Source of the DNA: Podarcis raffonei
Taxonomy: Eukaryota; Chordata; Lepidosauria; Squamata; Lacertidae
DNA: 64,000 nt
Assembly (NCBI RefSeq): GCF_027172205.1
Contig: NC_070614.1
Location: 39,376,001-39,440,000 of the forward strand
Reading direction: 5' to 3'
Translations under genes and position numbers: made by a program
Notes under the pieces: model-generated
Seen by the model: the letters and a program-made list of their open reading frames with translations, nothing else
Databases searched by the model: none
What the model was told of the DNA's origin: nothing
Part shown: positions 15,701 to 27,700 of the stretch, in pieces
Numbering within the stretch: position 1 is the first letter of the stretch
Layout: each line of letters opens with the position of its first letter

Positions 15701-18700
15701 AAAGAACACAAAAAAGAAGAAATTATAGTAGTCAACATACGTTTTCAGATGAGTTTTCCCAGCAGCCCACGACACAGTGGTACCTTGGTTCCTGAACGGC
15801 TTAGCTGGCGAACAAATCGGCTCCTGAATGCCGCAACCCTGGAAGTGTTCCGGTTTGCAGACGTGGCTTCCGATTGAGTGCAGGAAGCTTCTGCAGCCAA
15901 TTGGAAGCCACGCTTTAGTTTTTGAACGGTTTCGGGAGTCAAACGGACTCCCAGAATGGATTAAGTTTGAGAACCAAGGTACCACTGCACTGTGGTAGAG
16001 AGGGGAACAGGAGAGCCACCACTGTCTGGCGCCAAGAGGAAGGCAAGACTAGGAGAGAACTGCAAGAGGACACAGAGGAGCTCACCGTCTCTATGGCTGT
16101 AGCTTCGGCCTTCAGCTTGGCCTGCAGTACTGCCCCTTCACCTTCAATCCGGGCAGCTTCTGCCCGTGACTGGGCTTCGGCCTTTGCCGCCCCGGTGCTC
16201 TCGACCGCTGTGCTGTGGGGAGAGGAGTGAGGGAAGGTGAAGCCCCCCTGGGCGTTATCTGCCGCTGGGCCCATGCGACGCTCCGGGCCACTTCGGGGTT
16301 GGCCCCTTCTCAATCCTGACTCGCTCACCTCAGTGCTTCCAGCTCCAGCAGCTCCTTCCGGGCTCGTTCAGCCTCGGCCTGGTCAAGGATTTTCTGCCGC
16401 TCAAGACGCCCACGAGCCTCTTGCTCCAGCCTCTCTGCTTCATGCCTGAGATGTGGGGGAAAGAAAATGGTGTCAGAGAAGGAAAAAACAGAAGGTCAGA
16501 GTGGGCAGGGCAGAGATTCATCCATTTGAAGGCCTGCAAAAAAGTTGCCGCCCTCCTCTCTTGGTCTGAAGCTCTGGTGGTCTGAAAGGGAAAGGGGGTG
16601 GGAGAGACCGCTTGCCACTTGTGGAAGGGTCTGGAAGATGGAGAGGGGCGAGTGAATAGGAAAAACTCCTTGTGGGGCTTGGATGTTTTGAAAGCAATAG
16701 ATGTGGACACTTGGATGGAGTCAAGAAAGGAGCTTGGGAAGCCTTAAACTGCCCATGCAGCTGCCAAGACATGCTTGAAAGTGTGGCACCTCAATGACCT
16801 GCTGAAATTTCAGAAGCCAGAGAGATGCCCGAATCAGATTTCCAGTGGTTGCAGAGCCGTGTTTAGCTCCTTGCCTCTTCTCACAGCTAGCTAAAGCAGA
16901 ACAAGCAACAGGACACGAGAGGGGTGTGGACAGCTGTTTCGTCTGCCCAGCAGAGAGGGCTGCTTGTCTTTGAATGAGAGCAGAGCAGAGCCCGGGGTCT
17001 GGACCGAAGAGCTCATCCCCTCCCAAATCCCTAATTTTATTGTACCACTTGCGTGAGTTTTAATTGAGAGCTACTCTGGGAGCTAATCTTGGATGGAAAG
17101 AGAGCGATAACTGTGTAATTCCTGGTGGCCATAAAGATCAGCTTTAATTTGGTACAGGATTTTGAAATCTACATGCCATGTACATGCAAAATACTGGATG
17201 TGTGTGCACAGACTGGATATAGAAAACAGTCCTGCCTTTTTATAAAAGGAATGAGTTTTAGATTTTTCTGTTTTATTTTTAGGGTGGTTTTCATGTTGTC
17301 TTAAGTCGCTATGAATTACATTGGGTTTTGTTTTTTTTTAAAAAAGCAACTAGCATGATTTCTAAGGATTTTCCAAAATGACACTGCATGTAGCATGATG
17401 CTCCAGAGTCAGAATTCTGGACAGATGGTTGTTTCATGGACATTTTGTCCTAATAGGGGAACAGGAATAACAGGCCAAAGAGGAGGAGGAGGGACCAGGC
17501 AATGCTTTGGCCAAGGAAGTGTCACATGGATTGGAGCATAGCTGGGGAAGTGTCGGCTTGAGGGTCCCACCCCCCACCCCCCCGGAGAGGTTCCCTACTT
17601 GGCAGCTGCCTCCTGAGAGTTGGTGGTGATCTCGATAGCCAGCTGGACGCTTTTCTGGAGGGCATCTCGCGTCCTCTGGTCCACGGGCTCCACGCTCTGG
17701 ATGTCAATGCTGCTGATGACAAGGCCGTTGGGGGCGAAGCGGAGGGAGCCGCGCATGGTCCCTTCCCCATCGAAGCCAAACACGGCAGCACAGATCAGGC
17801 GGTTTGAGTTCTGGCAACATTTATTTCCAGTAAGAAATAGCATTTCACAGCTTCTGCGCCAGCGAACGCATTAGTATAATGAACTGGGGAAATGACAATG
17901 CAAAACCAAGACCTGCCACTTTGCCTTAGGCAGCAAAATATATTGGCCTGGCCATGGATATTGATGAATACAGGACTAAGGAATTTTATTTTTTTTCCAA
18001 ACAGAAAGGGGAAAAAATAGAGACATATAAGTATTTGTGCCCTCCAAGTGACAGAAAGTCAAGGGGGAAAACACAGCTCACCTTATGGAAGTCGTCAAAG
18101 GTGACGGCAGCCACTGCCCCCCGGATACGAGAGGCCAGGGTCTTGCAGGCGTCACCCACAAAATCTAGGACACTAAACAGGCGGGAAGCTTCAGCAGCAG
18201 AGGGGATCTCAAAGTGCCTGAGGGGGGAAATTGGTGGATATACTTGATAGTCCTCAGTTGTATAAACAAATAAAAAAAATACATGACAGCAGCAGTGTGC
18301 AGTCAAGGTTCAGAGAGCCTGCCTGCCTTGGCAGCACCGTCTTCCAGTACTTATGGAACGGGACTTAAGCAAAACACACTTGTCTTCGCTGACAGATACT
18401 GTTATCTGTCATCTCCCACAACTCTTAGCCAACTTGACCTGACCTCCCACGGCCCCACCTCATTCCTTCCCTCCAACTCACATTTTATCCATTGTGATCC
18501 TGCTAAAAAATTACTTTGTGCCAAATAAAACGCAGTGGAGATATGTAAGTAAAAGGGCAGAAACACAAACATAAGTGGGTCTGGGTCTATTTCAAAACAC
18601 ACCCACCTACCCACCCAGACCAGGAATGAGTGAGGGGTGGAAACGACAGCCTCCCCCTGGCACACACAACACACTTTGCTGCAGTCTTGCTGCGTGAAGT

Positions 18701-21592
18701 AGTTTTTTTCTGGCCAGTTTCCTTCCAGCCTGTCTGCCATGCTGGAACTGAGCCAGAGGAGTGGGAGAAATGGCTTAAATACTATAGAGCACAATGAGGG
18801 AAGGTGGAGAATAAATCTGGGGAGCGAGGGGCGGGTTGCCCCTCACTCCATCATGTGTTCTTTCTCATTTAAAAAAGAAATACATCCCACGTTTGCTTTA
18901 CACGTGAACTGTAAAGACACCTGGGTGACACATGCGTCTTTCCCCAGCCTGTTTTATTTCATAGAATTATGGAGTTGGAAGGCACCTCAGGGGTCACCTG
19001 GCCCAACCCCTGCAATGCAGGATTCTTTCACCCAATGTGGGGCTTGAACCCAGAACCCCGAGATTAAGAGTCTCATACTTTACCAACTGAGCTAACCCAG
19101 AGGCTTCAAAAAAACATATGAATTCTGGAGGGGAATAAGGTACACAGTGTATGCCTGCATGCACTGGAAGAGTTATAGATAACATAAAAAAGAAACAAAA
19201 ATACTCAGTTCTGTACATACAGTGGTACCTCTGGTTAAGAACTTAATTTGTTCTGGAGGTCCATTCTTAACCTGAAACTGTTCTTAACCTGAGGTACCAC
19301 TTTAGCTAACGGGGCCTCCCACTGCCACCACACGATTTCTGTTCTCATCCTGAGGTAAAGTTCTTAACCCGAGGTACTATTTCTGGGTTAGCGGAGTCTG
19401 TAACCTGAAGCGTCTGTAACCCAAGGTACCACTGTACTTTCAGCCCTCCATACTGTTATCAACATGTCCCCACCCCCCAGCACAACCCCCTCCTGGCCCA
19501 CCTGAGGGTCTCCCTTCAGCCTCCCTTCAGCAGTAGTCTCCAACTCACCAGTTGTAAGCCAGCTGCAGCTGCAGGCGGGCATGGTCAGCCGTTTCAATGG
19601 TGACAACATCAGTGCAGAAATCCGGTCCCAGGAGGAGGCAGAGGGCGCGGCGAGCATGGGGGCGCTTGGGTCGGCCCCCCGACAGGCTGAGCACCGTGAA
19701 CTGTTCATCTGGACCCAGAAGCACAAGTTCTGGCCCAAAAACCACCCTGAGGGGGAATAAAAGGGGGGGGCGTTAAACTTCATTTCCATCCGACTTGGAA
19801 ATGAACTCTTGAAAGGAACGTGGCACCTCCACCAGCACAGATCTTCACAGCCCGCCTACATCGCAGGTGTTCCCAAGACACTGCTCAACCAGGACAGAAC
19901 TGCCATCCACCCTAAACTCATTTAGTCCCGCTAAGACATTGATTTTCCACAAAAGAAGTGGAGTTAAAAGAGGGATTTCGCAAAGCATTTAGAGCAGCGC
20001 AGAACTGACCAGCGATGCCTATCTTTATGACCTCAGTCATTTCAAAATGCTTACTCAAGAGGAAGTCCTGTTCAGAAAAGGTCTCCCACAAGGTTCATAA
20101 AATGTTTCCACTCGTTTTGCGGCTTCCTATTAAGAGTAGGATGAGTGATGAATCACCCCTAGTTTTGAAAACACCTGATCCCATGTTAGGAGGTCCTTTC
20201 ATTAGTGGCTTCCTTTCATTAATTCTAATCTTCTAGAGAAACTCTCCAAGGAGCCTGTGGGCCTCACAGAAGCCCTTAGAAGGTTCAATATAGCTTTGCC
20301 TGCCCATCCTGGGCAGAATAAACCCGCTGTAAGGCAACCATGCTCTCAAAAGCTCACTGGGAAACATTAAGCTAGGAACGAGCTCTCAACCTAACCTACA
20401 TTGCAGGGTTGCAGCAAAAATTAAATTAAATTAAATTAAAATGTGTGTGTGCACATGTGCAAGAGCCATGGATGCTATCTCGAGTTCCTTGAAGGAAAGG
20501 CGGGATATGAACACAAAAGGATGCGGGTGAATGAAAGAAAAATGAACAAGACAGCTCGCCTGGAAGAAACCTTGGTCACACCATCTGCTTTTGGTGCCAA
20601 GGCTCTTGGAACAAGGGCAGAGACAGAGCAGGTGGAACTAGCAGAAACTAGGGCTGCCATGTCACTGGCCAAGGTTTCCCGATACAGAACCAGAGGTTGC
20701 TAGCCAGGGGCCTGCAGAACCCCTTACAGGTGCCTTCCTCCAAGCCCAGTTCACCTGAAGAGTCTGCCACAGGGAGAATGCCAGGCGAGAGGCCACAAAA
20801 CAAAGCAGGAATGCCTGCCGCCTTCAGGCCAAAGGGTTGGCTCTTTGAGGAGCCACCCTTCTCAGGCAAGGGGAAGGGGGCTTAGAGGAGCAAGTTCAAA
20901 TTGGGAGGGTGGGGCTGCTAAGGCTTCATTCCACCATCAGCCGTTGCCAAGAAAAAGCTCACTCAGAGCTTCTCAGGGCGATGCTTTGCCTTGTGGGAAA
21001 CTCCCGCAGAAGAGACCAGCAACCCCTCCACCTACGATTAAGGAGGAAAGGCTTCCTGTCGGGTCAGAGGCCACAAATTCCTGAAATTCATTCCCAAATG
21101 TAAGCCAGGGGTGGGGGAATTTGTGGTCAGCGGGCACCCAAGTCCCACCAGCTCCAGCCCAGCAAGGCCAAGGAACAGGAACAATGGGAGTTGTAGTCCA
21201 ACGACGTAATGGAAGAACATGGGCTTCCCAACTACTGAGTTAAGCAAGACCCTCAAATAACATACTGCTCCCCTCACATTTCACGTTTAGCTTTCTTCCA
21301 AGGGTGGAGGGAAATCTCACACTCCCTCATTGGTCCTCTCACCTGGACTTCCGCTCCTTGTAGTCGTACACTTGCACTGCGGCATTGTGGGGGACGTGGT
21401 AGGTCACGACCCGAGTCCGGTCACGGGCCGCCCCAGTGCCCCCTTCAGATGTATCCCTGGAACGATCAACAACAGCGTCCCTTCCGATAGTCAACAAGGC
21501 CTCCACGTGGGGCGGAAGCTCCTTCTCCCACAGCTCCTCATCCTGAGACAGCATGTAAGTGTGGCCAATTACAGCTCGGACCTGTGAGAGAA

Positions 21593-21623
<31 letters not shown>

Positions 21624-21660
21624 GACAGAGAGACAGAGAGACAGAGAGAGAGAGAGAGAG

Positions 21661-21714
<54 letters not shown>

Positions 21715-24700
21715 GTCAGGAACTATGCTGAGCTCTGGTACAATAGATTGGAATATACTGCAATAACATCACTGGCTGAAAAGCCTACCAGAATAACCTG
21801 GAATATTATATCTTCACTTTATGCAGCCTAGCAAACAAAATGGCTTCTTTCTTTCAAATCCTTTTTCTTTCTTTCTGGCAATTCATTTTTATTATTTGGG
21901 AGAGGGGAGCAAGTACAAAAGCAAGGAACAAATAACCAACAAACATACTAAGCATTGGAAAGTATACTTTTTTCTCAATCTATTGGAAAAAAATAACGAC
22001 ATAGGAAAGGAACCCAATTAGGCACTCTTAACTGGAGAGGGTGTTACATCAAGTAGCGAATGTCTTGCCTTGAGAGCAGTAGTCTTCCCCATCGTGTGAA
22101 AGGAGAAACTAGTGGGCTGGTTTGAGGCACATTCTGTTACAGAGCATAAGAAAGGAACCACAATTCCTCATAATGGTTCCTTCTCGAAGGACCTCTGACA
22201 ACCCTCTATAGTGTTGAGTAACCCTATGGCACTCAGGAAGTACAACTGACCATACATGGGCCAACCAACCTTTCTGGAAAAACCTGTCCTAGCTTTTCCA
22301 ACGGTGTGCAACCTCCATGCCAAGAGAAATGCCTCTAATTCCTTAAAGTTTTCTGAGGGGGTTGTGCACTTTCTGGTGATCAGAGAGCGAGCTTCGGTTC
22401 AGCTGCCCCAATAAGCTCAGAAAGAGCTGGGAAAATCTGACCCTGGAACCCTTTGACTTGAACACAGTCCCTCCAGGAGTGTCACAGGGGGCTCTTTCCT
22501 GGCACCCTCTCCAGTGAAACAGCTGGATTGCTGGAGGGACATTTTACTGGGGTCTCCTGCCAGTGGAAAACGACCTTCAGCATTGCTTCTAGCCGAGGAT
22601 CATATTCAAGGGACTCTCTCTCTAATCCCTGCAAAGGACCACAACCAAGGCACCAGAATAGAAGTCATATGATATCTTTTACACGTGTGTGTGTGAGAGA
22701 GTGAGAGAGAGAGAGGCCTGCTCTTAAGCTTCAACTGAAGGACGGTTAATAAATAATGTACACAAATACACAAACTGTGTCCTGAGTGCCACGATACTTT
22801 TGTTAGCAGTGACCTCTGGAGGTGTGTGTGTCTCAAGGGTGCTGCTAATTGGTGTGTTTAGGCTGCACTGCGTAGAGGCTTCTCCAGGAGCAGCTGATAT
22901 CCGGTAACCGCTGTCTTGCCTGCTCCACTCACCTTCCCCGTCTTGATATCCCGCACATAGATGCCCTCGTTCTCAGCCAGCGGGATGGAGTGGCGCCGCT
23001 CCAGAACTTCCACCTCAGTCGGCGGCACGTACTCCAGGGGCCCCCGGATCAGCCAACGGTCACCCGGCTTGTGCGTAACCTCCTCTCCGTCCTGGGTGCG
23101 AGGGAGAAAGACAACAGGGGGAAATGGCTCCCGTGCCCACCTGCGTTGAAGCCACACGCCTTTTACCCTGGCGCAAGCACAAGCTCACAGGGGTGGCCGG
23201 TGCCGATTAGCACTGGGAGGGCAGAAGGCAGGGAGGCCAGAGCCAAGGAATTCTAGTTTTGTCCCCCAACCTGCTGTTGCTGCCGAGACTAAAGAGGAGG
23301 CTGCTGACAGCCAGGGCCACCCCCTGGACTGATTGGGCTGGCGGTCCACGCAATGGGGCAGCAGCGCCCCATGTGCTCCAGCGGACCTGCCCCCACTGCA
23401 AGCTCAGGTCCTCCTACCTCATTTGTTTCTTCCAAGGGGCGAAGGGCACGGAGCAGGAGGCCCTCTTCTTCCGAAAGGATGTAAACATCTTGGATGCCCT
23501 GCTCCAGCCACTCTCCAGGCTGCAGGAAGAACGATATCTCCCCCTGCGGAAACAGCAATGAGGGTTGGAGAAAATCAGAGAGGGAGGCAGGGGGCGGCTC
23601 TGCAGCCAGCTTGAGAAATGTGGCGATTCTATTTTACAAAATGTATATACCACTTACTAGAACAAAAGACCTCCTAAGTGATGCGAGACAGTCTAAAGCA
23701 ATAATTTAAAAATACCACAAAAACACACACACATCATTATAAAACACTTGTACTCACTAAAACCACATATCACATGCTAAAGTTAGATGCCTGGACTTGG
23801 TGAAACAATGAAGTTTTTAGCAGGCCCCTGCCTAATATCAATATACAGTGGTACCTCAGGTTACATACGCTTCAGGTTACATACACTTCAGGTTACAGAC
23901 TCCGCTAACCCAGAAATAGTGCTACAGGTTAGGAACTTTGCTTCAGGATGAGAACAGAAATTGTGCTCCAGCAGCGCGGCAGCAGCAGTAGGCCCCATTA
24001 GCTAAAGTGGTGCTTCAGGTTAAGAACAAACCTCTGGAACGAATTAAGTACTTAACCTGAGGTACCACTGTACAGATAAATAGATTCAACCTCCTACAGC
24101 GTAAGGAGATTGGCCGTAATCACTAGTGTGAAACTCCCATGGTGCTTTCTGAGGTTTGAAGTACTGTGCCCCCAAAGTCCTCTGTGCTACGTGAGTTTGG
24201 GCACATACCTTGATCACCTTCTTCTGTCCCAGCTGGGGTTTGCCATCTGCTCCGACTGGGTCACAAACCACGCAGTACTGGCAGCTGTTCAGGGTGGTAA
24301 TATCAACAACACCCAGGACTTCCTCATAAACATCGGGGATGTGGGCCTCGGTGTCAGCCATGGTGACCAGCCACTCTTCTCCTGTCTTCCGGGTAACACC
24401 CTGGGAGTCCCGGAACGTCTTTGAGGCCCGGAGGTGCAGCGCTTTCTATGAGGAGGGAAGGGAAAAAAAGACAATGGCATGAATTTGTGGGGAAAGCCAC
24501 CATTGTTTTTCCACATACCGTATTTTTCGTTCTATAGGGCGCACCGGCCCATAGGACGCACCTCATTTTTTTGGGGGGGGGGAAATGAATAAAAAAAATT
24601 TATTCCCCCCCCCAGCCGCGGCTGCCGCCCCAAGCCTTGCGCACACGTGCCCGAAGCACAGGGCACCCTCCGGAGGGCTCCGCATGCTTCGGGCTGCAGG

Positions 24701-27700
24701 CTGCCGCCCCAAGTCTTGCGCGCCCGGCGGGAACTCCCGCCGGGCGCGCAAGACTTGCGAACACTCGCCCGAAGCACGGGGCACCCTCCGGAGGGCTCCC
24801 CGTGCTTCGGGTGACAGGCTGCCGCCCCAAGCCTCGTGCGCCCGTCGGGACCTCCCGCCGGGCGCGCAAGGCTTGCAAACACTCGCCCGAAGCACGGGGC
24901 ACCCTCCGGAGGGCTCCCCGTGCTTCGGGTGACAGGCTGCCGCCCCAAGCCTCGCGCGCCCGTCGGGACCTCCCGCCGGGCGCGCAAGGCTTGCAGACAC
25001 TCGCCCGAAGCACGGAGAGCCCTCCGGAGGGCTCCGCGTGCTTCGGGTGACAGGCTGCCGCCCCAAGCCTCACGCGCTCGCGGGACCTCCCGCCGGGCGC
25101 GCAAGGCTTGCAGACACTCGCCCGAAGCACGGGGAGCCCCCCGGAGGGCTCCGCGTGCTTTGGGCGGCAGGCTGCCGCCCCAAGCCTCACGCGGCCGTCG
25201 GGACCTCCCGCTGGGCGCACAAGGCTTGCGGACACTCGCCCGAAGCACGGGGAGCCCTCCGGAGGGCTCCCCGTGCTTCGGGCGACAGGCTGCCGCCCCA
25301 GGCCTCGCGCGCTCCCGCCGGGTGCGCAAGGCTTGCGGACACTCGCCGGGGCTGCAGGCTGCTGCCCGCAAGCCTTGTGAGCCCGCGGGAACTCCCGCCG
25401 GGCTTGCAAGGCTTGTGGATAGCTTCCTGAAGCCTGGAGAGCGAGAGGGGTCGGTGCGCACCGATGCCTCTCGCTCTCCAGGCCTCAGCGAAAGCTTGCA
25501 TTTGCACCATAGGACGCACACACATTTCCCCTTCATTTTTGGAGGGGAAAAAGTGCGTCCTATGGTGCGAAAAATACGGTACTTTTCATACAAGTGACCT
25601 CCACACACACAACTAGTCATTCTGGCTGGCTGTGGTAGCCAATCACTTTCTACTAGCCAGCTGTGATACCGTACCATCATACTTCAATAATATTCAGATG
25701 CATTAGGGGGAAAAAGATACGTAACTTCAGTCTGATGAAGTTATGTAACAACTCAGGTTTTATCTAGATTAATGAACATGTGCTTTTTTAAAAAAAAAAT
25801 CTGTGATCCATTCCATGGCTTTTTGACCATTTTAAATTCTGTCCCCCCCCCCCGCACACATGCATAGACTGTATATATCTTCCTATATACATAAAAACCT
25901 AAGGTGCCATCATGTTCTGCAGTTCATGTGGTCACCAACGGGTGGCCACGCCAACTGCAGCATGGGCAGGGGTCAGCAACCTTTTCCCGCCGTGGGCCGG
26001 TCCACCGTCCCTCAGAACATGTGGTGGGCCGGACTATATTTTGAAAATAATAATAATAAACGAATTCCTATGCCCCACAAATAACCCAGAGATGCATTTT
26101 AAATAAAAGGACACATTCTACTCATGTAAAAACATGCTGATTCCCAGACCACCCGTGGGCCGGATTGAGAAGGCAATTGGGCCGCATCCGGCCCCCGTGC
26201 CTTAGGTTGCCTACCCCTGAGCATGGGGAATGGTCTAGGTAGGCTGTTTAAAGGAACTATTTAACAGCTTGGCTTTTGAAAAACAGGGGGTCATCAGTAC
26301 TTAGCTAATTGGGAACCACTGGGCTGGAGCACAAGTGAGCCATCTGAGGCCCTTTGCCTAATTTTACATGGCCCTAAGCTGAATTATATATTTTTAAAAA
26401 AAACAACTTTGCAGGTGGTCAGTTCAGAGCTCTGGCAAAATGTATTGGCCTCTTCCCTGGCAGCCTACTGAGCAGGGAGGGAGAAGCAGAGGGGGGCAAA
26501 AATAAAAGCTGTCCCACCCACTTTTTGCTCTGACTCTGAAAATATTATATTTTCAACCACCTGCAGGGTAATCAACTGTAAGTGCCTAGGCTGGAGAGCC
26601 AAGAGGTAGCTGATGAGCAATCACTTTCCCCTCAGAGCTGTTGCGATTCCCCGTTCTCCAAAGTATGGACCTTGAGCACTCTTAACAATATCCTACAAAA
26701 CATCCTGGCTCAGCTACTGCAGCAGAGACTTGACCCACATGCCTCCTCCACTCACCACGAGGGGCAACAAGCCCATCACTCACCTTTTCAGTCAGGACAT
26801 AGGCGTCAACGGTATCAACTACTTCCTCGAACACGCCTGGCAGGTAAGCCCCAACCCGCTTCACCAGCCACTCCTCACCTGTGAAGAAGAGGGAGTCACA
26901 AGGCCGGTCATATTGGAGAAACAGAACACCTTACAAGACTGCAGGTGGGATGGCAGGAATACCTGTCACGCGCTTATTGCCCTCTCTGTCCTTGCACTCT
27001 TTCCGTGCCTGAAGTCTTATGGCTTGGTTGGGCCGAATGATGGTGGCCTGGATAGTCTGCACAACTTCGACCTCCTTTTGTGGGATGTAGGTGCCTATGA
27101 ACAACAAGGATGTTATACAAGAAGGTGGGCCTCAAACCACACAGCTGACCTTTCACCAGGCCAGGCTGTTGGGTCCACCTATTGTCTAGTTCAGCGTTTC
27201 CCCAAATTTGGGTTTTGGACTACAAATCCCATCATCCCTAGCTAGCAGGGCCAGTAGTCAGGGATGATGGGAACTGTAGTCCAAACAAAACAAAACTGGG
27301 AGACCAAGTTTGGAAAGCCCTGGTCTAGTCTGACCGGCAAAAGTCTCAGGTGAAGGCTCTTCACACCAACTCCCACCCGTTCCTTTTAACTGGGTAAGCC
27401 CACGATTGAACCTGGAACACTCTGCGTACCAAGCATTTGTGCCCCAACTGAACTTCAGCTTATTCTTACTTACCAGGCCCTTCAAACAACCATTCATCCC
27501 CAGCAACGTATTTGCCGCCATGGTCATCCTCAAAGTCCAGGAGGGCTTTCAGATGCAGAGCAGTGTTAGGCAGGACAACCTGCAGAGGTGTAACACCCTG
27601 GAGAGAGGGAGGGGGAGACAGTGAGCAAAGGGAGTCATAGCAGCAATGGAACAATTCCCAAGTCAAAGGCTTCGTGCTCAGGTCCTGCTTTTGGATTAAC

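Noticed and set aside
18961-19099. Possible tRNA-Lys gene
   Set aside because: It has recognisable boxes and an anticodon region but no closed acceptor stem, and it is fused to a SINE body.
24532-25680. Long stop-free frames (up to 382 codons) on both strands
   Set aside because: They run through the GC-rich palindromic tandem array, are repetitive in several frames at once and include its flanks; composition explains them.
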